Positions 25,912 through 34,777 of a DNA stretch of 64,000 nucleotides are shown here, piece after piece. A model generated the notes under the pieces. The model ran no database searches and had not been told where the DNA came from. It worked only from the letters and a program-made list of their open reading frames with translations. Every line of letters starts with the position of its first letter. Position 1 is the stretch's first letter. The stretch is from NCBI GenBank assembly GCA_039960995.1, contig JBDVKF010000076.1, positions 248,001 to 312,000 on the forward strand, read 5' to 3'. The position numbers were made by a program, and so were the translations under genes. Source of the stretch: JABSSA01 sp039960995 (GTDB lineage Bacteria > Pseudomonadota > Alphaproteobacteria > Rhodobacterales > Rhodobacteraceae).

Positions 25912-26505
25912 ATGATTTCAAAATTACTTGATGACACGAACGATCAAGCGAACCAGCAGGCGACAGGGCGGATTGATCAACTGTTCTTCACATCCCGAAC
26001 AGTCGTGATTGCGGGCGAAATCAATCATGAGCTGGCCCAAAAAACGGTCACACACCTTATCGCGCTTGCCGAAGCGAACGACGATCCGATCAATTTGCTG
26101 ATTTCGTCGCCTGGCGGGCATGTTGAATCCGGCGATATGGTGCATGATGTCGTCAAATTCATTCGCCCGCGCGTCCGTGCCATCGGGTCCGGTTGGGTGG
26201 CCAGCGCCGGGGCCTTGATTTTCATTGGAGCGGAAAAGAAAGACCGATATTGCCTGCCGAATACACGGTTTCTGTTGCACCAGCCTTCAGGGGGCATCGG
26301 AGGCCAAGCGACAGATATGGCCATTCAGGCGGAACAACTTAGAATTATGCGTCTTCGGTTTGATCGTTTGTTTGCCGATGCGACAGGACAAACGCCCGAA
26401 AAGATCGCTGAAGATACTCAAAGAGATTTTTGGCTGTCGACAGATGACGCCATTTCTTACGGGTTACTGGGCCGTGTGATCAATTCGGTCGACGATTTAG
26501 ATTGA
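25912..26505 (+). CDS. ClpP-family serine protease (paralogue)
   Basis: A 197-residue ClpP-type protease subunit. The catalytic triad is complete: S98 (in GSGWVASAGA), H123 (in LLHQPSGG) and D172 (in TQRDFWLS), with the oxyanion loop SSPGGHVESG. It differs from housekeeping ClpP, which usually reads GMAAS at the Ser and carries a longer N-terminal loop; this form is a short second paralogue known in many proteobacteria. It is not next to a Clp ATPase (clpA is 20 kb away) and is a single gene with GGAGG ribosome site and its own terminator. Substrates and ATPase partner are unknown. Confidence 0.87.
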   Translation: MISKLLDDTNDQANQQATGRIDQLFFTSRTVVIAGEINHELAQKTVTHLIALAEANDDPINLLISSPGGHVESGDMVHDVVKFIRPRVRAIGSGWVASAGALIFIGAEKKDRYCLPNTRFLLHQPSGGIGGQATDMAIQAEQLRIMRLRFDRLFADATGQTPEKIAEDTQRDFWLSTDDAISYGLLGRVINSVDDLD

Positions 26506-26520
26506 TTGCTTCTTGAGATT

Positions 26521-26563
26521 GTCTCTCACCAGCCAAAAGGTTCCATGGTGAGAGACTTTTCTT
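26521..26563 (+). terminator. Rho-independent terminator after the clpP paralogue
   Basis: GTCTCTCACCA (26521-26531) pairs perfectly with TGGTGAGAGAC (26546-26556), 11 bp, loop of 14, followed by TTTTCTT. It lies 15 bases after the stop codon. Confidence 0.85.
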
Positions 26564-26588
26564 ATGCAAATTCGCGCATGATCACGGA

Positions 26589-27620
26589 TTATGCGACGGC
26601 CTGCCAAGCCAACCCGGCCAAAACCGCCCCGACAATTGCAAATCCAAGATAGGCGAAGAAGACGCGTGGTTTGACCAATGCCCAAACTGCAATTGCTGCT
26701 GGTATGCAGCTGACACCACCGGCGATGACAAAGGACATGGCTGCGCCATTGGACATGCCTTGGTCGATCAAGGCGTCGACCAAAGGTACGGCTGCATAAC
26801 CGTTCAGATATGCAGGCGCGCCAACCAATGCGCCAAGAAGGATCGGTCCGATGCCTTCCCCGCCCAGAACAGAGCCAATCCATTCGGCCGGAACATATTC
26901 AAGCATCAAGGATTCAACCAAATAGGCGAGTGTCAGCCATTTCAGCAAGAATGCCGCATTATCAAGCGCAGTGTTTTTGAATGTTTCGACACGTTCGGCC
27001 TGCTTCCAAAACATCCAAACGGGTTTGCCTGAAAACGGTTTATAAACACTGCAGCATCCGCCAATACTTGGGCGTTCTCTGAGTGGGTCAACGAATAGTG
27101 GCGTGTTGGACAACAGTTGTGTCCCAAAACCGCCAAATAGACCAAGGCTGACCGCAGCGATGGTTTTTGCTACTGCAAAATCCCATCCAAGAGTGCCCGA
27201 GGTTATCAAGAACATTGCGGGGTCCATCAATGGTGACGCCAACCAAAAGGCCATGACAGCGCCAAGTGGTGCCCCGACGGCCAAAAGTGCGGCGATAAAG
27301 GGAATGACTTCGCAAGAACAAAAAGGTGACATCCCACCCAACAAAGCGGCAAAAACGATCATTCGGGCGGGATTGCCTTCGAACGCACGGGCCAACAGGT
27401 TTTCTGTTCCAGTTGCTTTCAAATAAGCGATTGCCAAAACAGCAAACAAAATGAATGGACCGGTGTGGCTGATCGCATGTATCGTGAAAACGATTGTTGG
27501 CCAAAGTTGCGCGTAATCCAAAAGCGCAAGTCCCAGCAATATCGCAAGCGAAGCCGCCCATGCTTTGTCCAGATTGCGGATGCGGTTCAACGTGTTTTGT
27601 GGGGTTGCTATGTCAGCCAT
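26589..27620 (-). CDS. Permease of the DUF318/ArsP-like family
   Basis: A 343-residue integral membrane protein with about eight to ten spans. The family signature GGMSPFCSCEVIPF with C101 and C103 is present, and a second Cys pair lies in the central loop (SIGGCCSVYKPF). A mirrored half follows (GAPAYLNGYAAVPLVDALI, GGVSCIPAAIAV). Relatives include ArsP, an exporter of trivalent organoarsenicals, and permeases for other soft metals; the extra Cys residues fit thiol-metal chemistry, but the substrate is not proven. It overlaps the ArsR-type regulator gene by eight bases and is surely in its operon. Confidence 0.87.
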   Translation of the reverse strand: MADIATPQNTLNRIRNLDKAWAASLAILLGLALLDYAQLWPTIVFTIHAISHTGPFILFAVLAIAYLKATGTENLLARAFEGNPARMIVFAALLGGMSPFCSCEVIPFIAALLAVGAPLGAVMAFWLASPLMDPAMFLITSGTLGWDFAVAKTIAAVSLGLFGGFGTQLLSNTPLFVDPLRERPSIGGCCSVYKPFSGKPVWMFWKQAERVETFKNTALDNAAFLLKWLTLAYLVESLMLEYVPAEWIGSVLGGEGIGPILLGALVGAPAYLNGYAAVPLVDALIDQGMSNGAAMSFVIAGGVSCIPAAIAVWALVKPRVFFAYLGFAIVGAVLAGLAWQAVA

Positions 27621-27957
27621 GGTTATGGCCCGGATCTGGAATGGCGGCGTCTGCGCAGCATTCGTTCAAAAGGAAACTAGACAATGATTGCACTTGGTCA
27701 AAGGCGACTGCAGCGCAAATAATGGATCGCCCTCGGCGTTCCTGCGTGACCAAACCGGCCTGCGCCAGTATTTTGACATGGTGAGTTAGGGTGGATCCGG
27801 TGACACCAGTGCGTGTGCCCAATTCGCCAATGCTCAAACCGTTTGATCCAGCGCGTACTAATGTGCGCAAGACGCTCAATCTTTGTTCGGACCCAAGCGC
27901 TGCAAAGCTGGCTGCGGCATTTAAAAGGTCAAGATCATCTGCTGAAGAGTGTTTCAT
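27613..27957 (-). CDS. ArsR-family transcriptional regulator
   Basis: A 114-residue dimeric winged-helix repressor. The order is typical: helix start FAALGSEQRLSVLRTLV, then SIGELGTRTGVTGSTLTHHVKIL as the helix-turn-helix, then LVTQERRGRSIICAA as the wing. Metal-binding residues may be the C-terminal N-E-C-C-A-D pair and the terminal H-N-H-G; the usual ELCVCDL motif of arsenic sensors in helix 3 is absent, so the inducer is uncertain. It starts the two-gene operon with the DUF318 permease, and two palindromes lie across and upstream of its ATG. Confidence 0.92.
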   Translation of the reverse strand: MKHSSADDLDLLNAAASFAALGSEQRLSVLRTLVRAGSNGLSIGELGTRTGVTGSTLTHHVKILAQAGLVTQERRGRSIICAAVAFDQVQSLSSFLLNECCADAAIPDPGHNHG

Positions 27958-27971
27958 ATTTCTAGAAATAT
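27956..27971. promoter_or_regulatory. 16-bp perfect palindrome at the arsR start
   Basis: ATATTTCTAGAAATAT is a perfect palindrome that overlaps the ATG of the ArsR-type gene. It is a good candidate operator for self-repression by this dimeric regulator. Confidence 0.65.
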
Positions 27972-27995
27972 AGAAATAATATCATCCGTCAAGTT

Positions 27996-28015
27996 ATTTC
28001 GAAAATATTCGAAAT
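27996..28015. promoter_or_regulatory. Second inverted repeat upstream of arsR
   Basis: ATTTCGAA and TTCGAAAT, eight-base perfect arms with spacer AATA, lie 25 bases beyond the first palindrome and share its TTTC/GAAA halves. Two similar sites in one promoter support real regulator binding. Confidence 0.6.
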
Positions 28016-28178
28016 GAATGTGCAATGCGTCCAAAAGCGAAACACTTAGCTGGCTCGGCTGGCAAGCTTTGTCGTGAAGCTTGATAGTCTGTGTCTACCT
28101 AACAACGTGTTACTCGTGGAAGATTGCGACCAACCGAACCAAGAAACGCGATATACATGACCAAAGGGGTAGACTGAC

Positions 28179-28775
28179 GTGTCACAAGACCTGCAAATAC
28201 TAAAGACAAAGATACTGGCATGCTCGATTTGCGAAGGTCTTGAGCTGGGTCCGCGACCGATTTTTCAGCTGGATGAAAATGTCAGGATTCTCATTGTGGG
28301 TCAGGCACCGGGTCGGTTGGCCCATGCAAAAAATCGTCCGTTCGATGATCCATCTGGCGAACGTTTGCGATCATGGTTGGGAGTTGATCGATCAACCTTC
28401 TATGAGGACAATAGAATTGGATTGTTTCCGATGGGTCTGTGCTTTCCGGGGTCTGGGTCAGGTGGAGATAAGCCACCCAGGGATGAATGCGCAAAAACCT
28501 GGAGAATGCCGGTTATGACGACGCTTCAGAATGTTGAGCTTACGTTAGTTTTGGGCCGGTATGCGATTGCTTGGCATGCGCCCGATCTCAAAAATCTGTC
28601 TGTAACCGAGGCCGTCAAGCGATCCGCTGAGGGTCAAAACGGTATCTTCGTTTTGCCGCATCCAAGTCCGAGAAATAACAGATGGCTGAAGCGAAATGAA
28701 TGGTTTGAAGCACAGGTCATTCCGCGCATACAAATCGAAGTCGCCAGATTGTTAGGGCACACAGTCTCGTCGTGA
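28179..28775 (+). CDS. Uracil-DNA glycosylase family protein
   Basis: A 198-residue protein of the uracil-DNA glycosylase superfamily. Motif 1 is VGQAPGRLAHAKNRPFDDPSG (the G-Q-A-P-G, followed by an Asp-Asp in place of the usual single Asp/Tyr) and motif 2 is L-P-H-P-S-P-R-N-N, the minor-groove His loop. A Cys pair near the N-terminus (C-S-I-C) and a further Cys (AFP-like C at 88 region, MGLCFPG) could hold an Fe-S cluster as in family-4/5 enzymes, though not all four ligands are evident. Activity on uracil is therefore plausible but unproven. GTG start with a GGGGTAG leader; single gene. Confidence 0.78.
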   Translation: MSQDLQILKTKILACSICEGLELGPRPIFQLDENVRILIVGQAPGRLAHAKNRPFDDPSGERLRSWLGVDRSTFYEDNRIGLFPMGLCFPGSGSGGDKPPRDECAKTWRMPVMTTLQNVELTLVLGRYAIAWHAPDLKNLSVTEAVKRSAEGQNGIFVLPHPSPRNNRWLKRNEWFEAQVIPRIQIEVARLLGHTVSS

Positions 28776-29055
28776 AATTTAGAGCGTCGTAGGGTGATTG
28801 CGATACACCGCGTTTGAGGTTGAAGTAATCGTTCATGGGTACTCTTCGGGGTTGTATAAATTGCCCGGCTCACATGGGCTGTCTATCAAGAATTTGATAT
28901 GACCCTCGCGTGATTTCTTCGAATTGGCGTGCCGTTGCGCCGCATATCTGCCTCTTGCTGTGGGTGTCTCGACGCAATAGGCCATAGCCAGTGAACAATA
29001 GATAAAACGACGATCTTGTGCCCTAGGGGCGCAGTGCGGAACGGGAAGCGTCAAA

Positions 29056-29838
29056 ATGACAGAAACGGCATTGGATTTAGCGCATGCTGCAATGGAAAGC
29101 GCGCCAGAAGATGATGTTGCGCGCCTTCGATTCTTTGAACGGCTTGGGGATTCCGAATTGTTTTTGCTGCTAAGCGAAGAACCGGAAGACGATCTGATCA
29201 GTCCCGAAACATTCGATGTCGGTGATCAAACCGTGGTTTTGGTGTTCGATCGCGAAGAGCGGTTGGCGCAGTTTGTTGGACAGGCCGCCCCTTATGCGGC
29301 CTTGTCGGGTCGCATCGTGGTTGACCTGCTGGCAGAACAGAATTTGGGTTTGACCCTTAACCCCGAGGTCGCACCGTCTTCCTTTTTGCTCGCGGCGGAC
29401 GGTGTCGCATGGCTGGCCGAAACTTTAAAAAACGAGCCCGAAGAAGTCACAGGCGCGCTTTCAGAACTAAAAGCGCCTTCCGTCCCTGATATTTTGATTG
29501 CCTCATTGGACGCAAAATTGGCAACTGCGACAGGGCTGGCACAAAGCGCGTATTTGGTTGGATCGCGTGACAAAAGCGGGGCTTCCGGACACCTTTTGGG
29601 GTTCATCGGCGCACAACCCGGTGCCGAAGACGCGTTGGCAAAAGCCGTCGCCGAAGCGTTGACCTTTTCCGGTATAGAAGCCGGAGCCTTGGACGTCGCC
29701 TTTTTCGAAGCCAGCGACCCTGTTGCAGCCCAAATGGCCCGACAGGGATTACGTTTTGATTTGCCGCAACCCGTAGCCGCAGAAGTGCCTGGACAAGCTC
29801 CGGGAATGGATCGGAACCGCCCGCCAGTGTTGAAATAA
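29056..29838 (+). CDS. SseB family protein
   Basis: A 260-residue acidic protein. The N-terminal half matches the SseB N-domain: F-F-E-R-L-G-D-S-E-L-F-L, then TVVLVFDREERLAQFV and YAALSGRIVVDLL, then GLTLNPEVAPSSFLLAADGVAWL. The C-terminal half (about 130-260) is a separate domain also kept in roseobacter homologues. SseB in E. coli is linked to serine-sensitivity and, as a domain, is found in type III secretion contexts; its biochemical role is not known. Cytosolic, single gene. Confidence 0.85.
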   Translation: MTETALDLAHAAMESAPEDDVARLRFFERLGDSELFLLLSEEPEDDLISPETFDVGDQTVVLVFDREERLAQFVGQAAPYAALSGRIVVDLLAEQNLGLTLNPEVAPSSFLLAADGVAWLAETLKNEPEEVTGALSELKAPSVPDILIASLDAKLATATGLAQSAYLVGSRDKSGASGHLLGFIGAQPGAEDALAKAVAEALTFSGIEAGALDVAFFEASDPVAAQMARQGLRFDLPQPVAAEVPGQAPGMDRNRPPVLK

Positions 29839-29939
29839 TACACATGACTGCTCACTTCCGCGCGAGGATACTGCAAAACGGCCTCTAAATGGTTTATTGT
29901 CTATATTGAATGACACGCAGATCGACGGAGGAGCCTAAC

Positions 29940-30023
29940 ATGACACGTTATACTTTCGCGATTGCGTCAGCCGCTATCATGCTGACCTTTGCGCAAACGA
30001 CATTCGCGACATTCTTTGTGTGA
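29940..30023 (+). CDS. 27-residue hydrophobic peptide upstream of the rhodanese gene
   Basis: ATG 29940 has a strong GGAGGAG ribosome site and encodes MTRYTFAIASAAIMLTFAQT plus seven residues before TGA. The sequence looks like a signal peptide with nothing attached. It ends 10 bases before the rhodanese ATG, so it may be a leader peptide, a small membrane protein, or the stub of a truncated secreted protein. I know no family for it. Confidence 0.5.
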   Translation: MTRYTFAIASAAIMLTFAQTTFATFFV

Positions 30024-30033
30024 GGTGCCTGAA

Positions 30034-30519
30034 ATGGATCAAGAAAACGGAAAAGCGAAGTCTGGACCTACCGTCACGCGAAGAGCCTTTGGCCTAGGCG
30101 GCGGTGCAGTTATCGTTGGCGGCGCTGTTTTTGCTGCAAATTGGTTCAACATCACAGCCAATGCGGCTGGCGATGGTAAAATGACGGTGCAAGAAGTGCA
30201 CGCGGCTGCGAAATCAGGTCAGGTGTTTCTGATCGACATTCGTCGGCCAGATGAATGGAAGGGCACAGGCGTCGGTGCGAGTGCGCATCCGATCGACATG
30301 CGCCGAGACGACTTTACCGAAGTTCTACTTGAATTGACGAAGGGCGACAAAAACGCCTCTGTTGCGTTGATTTGCGCAAGAGGTGTTCGGTCGCGCGGCC
30401 TTACGGCTCGTTTGACCAAGGCTGGGTTCAAGAACATCATTGACGTGCCAGAAGGTATGTTGGGATCTGGCGCTGGTCCAGGTTGGTTGAAAAGCGATCT
30501 TCCCACAGTCGAATACTGA
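30034..30519 (+). CDS. Rhodanese-like sulfurtransferase with Tat-type signal
   Basis: A 161-residue exported protein. The N-terminus has a twin-arginine pattern (T-V-T-R16-R17-A-F-G) followed by a hydrophobic stretch to about residue 40, then one rhodanese domain with L-I-D-I-R-R-P-D-E-W and the active-site Cys at 114 in I-C-A-R-G-V-R-S-R. Rhodaneses move sulfane sulfur through a Cys persulfide. ATG 30034 is chosen over an upstream in-frame start because of its GAGGTG site. It overlaps no gene; the esterase gene starts 11 bases after its stop, so the two are probably co-transcribed. Confidence 0.87.
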   Translation: MDQENGKAKSGPTVTRRAFGLGGGAVIVGGAVFAANWFNITANAAGDGKMTVQEVHAAAKSGQVFLIDIRRPDEWKGTGVGASAHPIDMRRDDFTEVLLELTKGDKNASVALICARGVRSRGLTARLTKAGFKNIIDVPEGMLGSGAGPGWLKSDLPTVEY

Positions 30520-30530
30520 CAGAGCCGATT

Positions 30531-31373
30531 ATGAAAGTTGCACTTGCGGCGATAGCATTCACATTTGCCGCGAATGCATCTTTAGCCGCCTGCGGTTCCG
30601 ACCCAGAAGCCTGTTCAATCGATCAAGGTACGTATCACGCTGTCCTGCCTGAAGGGGACATCAAAGGCACCGTGATTTTCTTGCATGGTGGAGGCGGCAG
30701 CGGCAAAGGATCCATCAGCAATAAACGTTGGGTTCCAGCCATGTTGGAAAACGGTTTTGCGGTCATCACGCCTGACGGCAAAGTACGACCGGGTCGTAAC
30801 CGTCTAGGTTGGTCGTTTCATCCAGATCGACCAAAGCGGCGCGATGAGGTCGCTTTTCTAAGCGCTGTACGCGACGATGCGGCACGACGTTTTGGGTTAG
30901 ATGCAACGCGGATGATGTTGGGCGGGTTCTCGATAGGGGGATCGATGACCCACTATTTGGCCTGCGAAGCGCCGGACACCTTTTACGCCTATATCCCGGT
31001 CGGCGGAGCGTTCTGGAGGCCACACCCGGATACGTGTAACGGACCTGTTCGCCTTTTGCATACGCATGGCTGGACAGATACGACCGTACCGCTAGAAGGA
31101 CGCGTTCTTCGCGGTTCAGATGCAGACGACCCTGACGCCTTCATGCAGGGTGACGTATATTACGCGATGGAGCTGTGGCGTGCAGAAAACGGATGCCGCC
31201 AGTTGCGCGGCGACCGGTTTAAAACATCCCAAGCATTTTGGCGGCGCGCATGGGATCGTTGTGATCCTGATACCGCACTGGAGTTGGCATTGTTTCCGGG
31301 CGGACACACTGTCCCGAATGGATGGGCCGAGATGGTGTCAGAATGGTTCGCGGCGCAAACCAACACCAATTAG
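30531..31373 (+). CDS. Secreted esterase of the polyhydroxybutyrate-depolymerase / LpqC family
   Basis: A 280-residue alpha/beta hydrolase with signal peptide (residues 1-20). The oxyanion segment F-L-H-G-G-G-G-S-G-K-G, the nucleophile elbow GGFSIGGSM, and late Asp (HTHGWTDTTVPLEG) and His (FPGGHTVP) complete the triad. L-A-A-C at 18-21 fits a lipobox, but C21 may equally pair with C28, so lipoprotein status is open. Family members cleave polyhydroxyalkanoate, acetyl-xylan or feruloyl esters; the substrate here is unknown. ATG 30531 is chosen since the signal peptide begins there. Confidence 0.85.
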   Translation: MKVALAAIAFTFAANASLAACGSDPEACSIDQGTYHAVLPEGDIKGTVIFLHGGGGSGKGSISNKRWVPAMLENGFAVITPDGKVRPGRNRLGWSFHPDRPKRRDEVAFLSAVRDDAARRFGLDATRMMLGGFSIGGSMTHYLACEAPDTFYAYIPVGGAFWRPHPDTCNGPVRLLHTHGWTDTTVPLEGRVLRGSDADDPDAFMQGDVYYAMELWRAENGCRQLRGDRFKTSQAFWRRAWDRCDPDTALELALFPGGHTVPNGWAEMVSEWFAAQTNTN

Positions 31374-31379
31374 CTTTTT

Positions 31380-33218
31380 CTATTCCGCCGGAATCTTTGC
31401 GGCTTGTTCCAAATGATCGGCCATAACACTGCGCGCTGCACGCGCTTTGCGCACGATTGGCGGTTCTTTCAAGCTTAACGGAGTCTCGAGCCGCAATCCA
31501 AGTGGCAGCCGGCGCGACAAGGGAACGGCGCTGAGTGCCGACAACGGAACAGCCAGAAGCAAACTTATGACAATTGGGCTAAGCCAGAACGAAACAAGTC
31601 CCGCGATCAGGCCAGCGCTTAGTAAAACTCCAAGCAGTGTCTCAAGCCAATGAAAGCCAATCAGTGTTTTCAAAGGATAAGCGCTTGCTTGTCTTTGTTG
31701 CGGGCTCCAGGCGTCAGACCGTGTGAATACACTGCGTAAAACGGCCTTGGTCTGTTGGATCATGAGGATCGGCGCGTAAGCCACCGACAGGGCAACCTCG
31801 ACCAAGAAGGCGCTTAAAAAGGCAAGGCGGCCGCCATATAAACGGACCCCGCGTTTGTCCATTCCGATGATGACAGCACCCGCAATTTTTGGCGCGAGCA
31901 ATACCGAATACATGACCATCAGAAACAACATGCTGTCGACATGGGTCATGGCAGGAGGCCAGTTCGGGAACAACGGGTTCACTTCATTAAAATAGGTGAT
32001 CACATTGGTCTGAGAATCCCGGCCCAGCAGGGCCCAAAATACCAAAAGAATGAACCATGCCGGCGACATCAAATACGCCGCCGCGCCTTGAAACAAGTGA
32101 AAGCGGCTGACCGGATGCAACCCGGCTGTGCCCAGCAAGCGCAGATGTTGCAAGTTGCCACGGCACCAACGACGATCCCTCAGCACGTAGTCGATCAACG
32201 TGCCTGGTGTTTCTTCAAAGCTGCCTGATAAACGCGGCATGAACCGAACGCGCCAACCAGATCGACGAAGCAACGAAGCTTCAACGAAATCATGGCTCAG
32301 GATGATGTCTTCGCGGCCACGCAGATTGCGTAGGCGGGGAAGGCCAGCCGCCGATGCAAATGCATGTGTTCGAATAATCGCGTTATGGCCCCAGTAATTC
32401 CCTTCAGACCGGGCCCAAGCGGCCAAACCTTCACCCAGCAACCATCCATATGCGGTGTGCGAAAACTGCTGCAACCGCGCGAATAGCGTGTTTGCCGCGA
32501 TGAGCTGAGGGAACGATTGGATCAGTCCGGATTTTGGATCAGCGGACATTTCTTGTGTCAGACGTCCGATGGCGCGACCTGTCATCAAGCTATCGGCATC
32601 CAGGACAATCATCGCTTCGTATGCGGCACCCCATCCGGTTATCCAATCGACAAGATTGCCGACTTTTTTGTCGGTATTGTCGTTACGTCGACGATAGAAA
32701 ACTGACATTTCCTGAGGCGCCGCGCTTTTTAGGGCTTGGTACGCTTGCCATTCAGCGGCGGCGATGGCCTCGTCACGGCTGTCGCTTAAAACAAAAAGAT
32801 CAAAGCTGTGCTGGCCTCTGTTCGCGGTCAAATCCGCCAACATCGCAGCGGCATTCCCAAAGACTTCGCTGGGGGATTCATTGTAAATCGGCATCAAAAG
32901 GGCGACGCGCAATGGGCCTCCTTCGGTGGTTGATGTCGGTTCTTCAGGCCGCGACACCAGACCGATCACGGCAGTGCTGACGGCAAGCGTGACCCAAACA
33001 AAGGTCATGCCAATCAATCCCAACAACAGATATTCCAACGAGGTCAGCCCTTTTTCAGCAAAGAGCTGATGCAGGCCCCAAATCATCAATCCGGTGCCGA
33101 TCAATGCGGGCGCAAAAACGCCCCAACGACGCATGTCCCACAGATTGCTATTGGATCGCAAAAAGGGCGCATTCGACAAATCTTGAACCGGCATTTCCAG
33201 CGGAGCAGATTTTGGCAT
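31380..33218 (-). CDS. opgH: Glucans biosynthesis glucosyltransferase OpgH
   Basis: OpgH is the inner-membrane glucosyltransferase that polymerises the backbone of osmoregulated periplasmic glucans from UDP-glucose. The 612-residue product has N-terminal spans (ALIGTGLMIWGL; LLGLIGMTFVWVTLAVSTAVIG), a family-2 transferase domain with V-L-D-A-D-S-L-M and the Q/R-x-x-R-W motif as DRRWCRGNLQ, and several C-terminal spans. Start is uncertain: ATG 33218 (PKSAPLEMPVQDL) is chosen; ATG 33272 is an alternative that would overlap opgG by 28 bases. Third gene of opgC-opgG-opgH. Convergent with the esterase gene. Confidence 0.93.
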   Translation of the reverse strand: MPKSAPLEMPVQDLSNAPFLRSNSNLWDMRRWGVFAPALIGTGLMIWGLHQLFAEKGLTSLEYLLLGLIGMTFVWVTLAVSTAVIGLVSRPEEPTSTTEGGPLRVALLMPIYNESPSEVFGNAAAMLADLTANRGQHSFDLFVLSDSRDEAIAAAEWQAYQALKSAAPQEMSVFYRRRNDNTDKKVGNLVDWITGWGAAYEAMIVLDADSLMTGRAIGRLTQEMSADPKSGLIQSFPQLIAANTLFARLQQFSHTAYGWLLGEGLAAWARSEGNYWGHNAIIRTHAFASAAGLPRLRNLRGREDIILSHDFVEASLLRRSGWRVRFMPRLSGSFEETPGTLIDYVLRDRRWCRGNLQHLRLLGTAGLHPVSRFHLFQGAAAYLMSPAWFILLVFWALLGRDSQTNVITYFNEVNPLFPNWPPAMTHVDSMLFLMVMYSVLLAPKIAGAVIIGMDKRGVRLYGGRLAFLSAFLVEVALSVAYAPILMIQQTKAVLRSVFTRSDAWSPQQRQASAYPLKTLIGFHWLETLLGVLLSAGLIAGLVSFWLSPIVISLLLAVPLSALSAVPLSRRLPLGLRLETPLSLKEPPIVRKARAARSVMADHLEQAAKIPAE

Positions 33219-33244
33219 ATGAGCCTGAGAGATGTTATTCTTGG

Positions 33245-34777
33245 TCAAGCGAGCGTCCACCGGTACAGCCATACTTCGCTTAATGCTTCGCCATCCAACC
33301 GTAGTTGAACGCGGAACTCGGCCCAATCTGCTTCACCTGCTTCAAAGGTAAACGCCAAGCGAGGTCCACCGGTTTCTGGATTGCGCTGCATGACGCCACC
33401 GGACACCTTGCCAGCACTGGATCTGATCAAGCGGGTGATCTCGTTTAGATCTTCCGGTACTTTGTCACTGTTTTCAAAATCGATTGCGAAAATGCGACCA
33501 CCTTCGGGGCGTCCACCCGCAGCAGTGTTCAGGATGCGCAAGGGCATATCGACTTGGGGTTCCGGTTCTTCTCCCCAATCTAACCGATAAGTCAGGGTTT
33601 TTGAAACGCCTTTCGTCAGTCCTTTGGCCGGGCGCCAATAGGCCACGATGTTGTCGTAGATTTCGCGGTCAGAGGGGATTTCCACCAAATAAACTGACCC
33701 GCGTCCCCATCCTTCGCCTGGGGTCACCCATAAGCCCGGTCGTTTGTGGTAATGCGCTTCCAGATCATTAAAGTCACTAAACTCCCGCTTGCGCTGCATC
33801 AGGCCGAACCCACGCGGATTTTCATCTGAAAAGGCGCTGAGTTGTAACGTCGTGTGGTTCGCCAATGGCCGCCAAATAACTTCGCCAGCGCCATTGTGGA
33901 TCAGCAAACCATCATTGTCATGCACAGCTGGCCGAAAATCGTCAAAGCGATTTCTGTCCATGTCATCGAACAGGAACATTGATGTCAGAGGCGCAATACC
34001 CACATGAGACACGTCTTCGCGGGCAAACAATTCTGTTTCAACGTCCATCACCAAAGTGGGGCCGTGTGTTATGCGGAAAGTGTAAGCCCCAGAACAGGAA
34101 GGGCTGTCGAGAAGGCAATGCAAGACGACGCTGGGATCACCGGGATTTGGGCGTTCCATCCAGAAATGCGTGAAATCCGGAAACTCTTCTCCTGCGGGGT
34201 CGCCTGTTCGAATGGCAAGCCCACGCGCGGACAGACCATAGAATTGGCCGGTTCCGATGCCACGAAAATAACTCGCGCCTTGGAAAACCGCGTATTCTTC
34301 GAAAATTCCAGACTGGCGTAGTTCTGCGCGCAATCGAAGACCAGAATATCCAAGTGTTTCATCGATTGGCACATCTGGAAATGTGTCGGCTGTGTCGAAC
34401 ACACGCATGTCAAATTCCAGCGGGCGGGCGACCTCATCTTCGACGACGAATGTTTGAACCGCAGTTGGGAAATAAAGACCTGGAGGAAAAACATCTACGC
34501 GTTGCGGCGCATCTGTGTTTTCCCAAAGTGCGTTGCGATGATCAAACCAGATTTTACGGTATTGATCATAACTGAGGTTACGCCATTCCTCTGGGATCAG
34601 AGGGCGGGGCGAATATGGTTTTGACGCAAGATCGCGCGCCATCCCTTGCAACACTTCTTTGTTGAAAGGGCGACCTTCCCCCAATTGCAAACCCGGCTCG
34701 TCATTGTCTGCTGACAAACCCAGATTTGGAGCTGCGGCAAAAGCTGCGATATAGGCAAGAATTTCGCGGCGCAACAT
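33245..34777 (-). CDS. opgG: Periplasmic glucan biosynthesis protein OpgG
   Basis: A 510-residue periplasmic protein needed to shape or branch the glucan made by OpgH. It has a signal peptide (LRREILAYIAAFAAAPNLGLSA), a start that fits the family (RPFNKEVLQGMARDLASKPY, YDQYRKIWF) and conserved inner segments (SYFRGIGTGQFYGLSARGLAI, PGEGWGRGSVYLVEIPSD, YRLDWG). The ATG at 34777 shares one base with the opgC stop (TAATG); a TTG start at 34813 is possible but overlaps opgC and lacks support. Length is normal. Confidence 0.95.
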   Translation of the reverse strand: MLRREILAYIAAFAAAPNLGLSADNDEPGLQLGEGRPFNKEVLQGMARDLASKPYSPRPLIPEEWRNLSYDQYRKIWFDHRNALWENTDAPQRVDVFPPGLYFPTAVQTFVVEDEVARPLEFDMRVFDTADTFPDVPIDETLGYSGLRLRAELRQSGIFEEYAVFQGASYFRGIGTGQFYGLSARGLAIRTGDPAGEEFPDFTHFWMERPNPGDPSVVLHCLLDSPSCSGAYTFRITHGPTLVMDVETELFAREDVSHVGIAPLTSMFLFDDMDRNRFDDFRPAVHDNDGLLIHNGAGEVIWRPLANHTTLQLSAFSDENPRGFGLMQRKREFSDFNDLEAHYHKRPGLWVTPGEGWGRGSVYLVEIPSDREIYDNIVAYWRPAKGLTKGVSKTLTYRLDWGEEPEPQVDMPLRILNTAAGGRPEGGRIFAIDFENSDKVPEDLNEITRLIRSSAGKVSGGVMQRNPETGGPRLAFTFEAGEADWAEFRVQLRLDGEALSEVWLYRWTLA

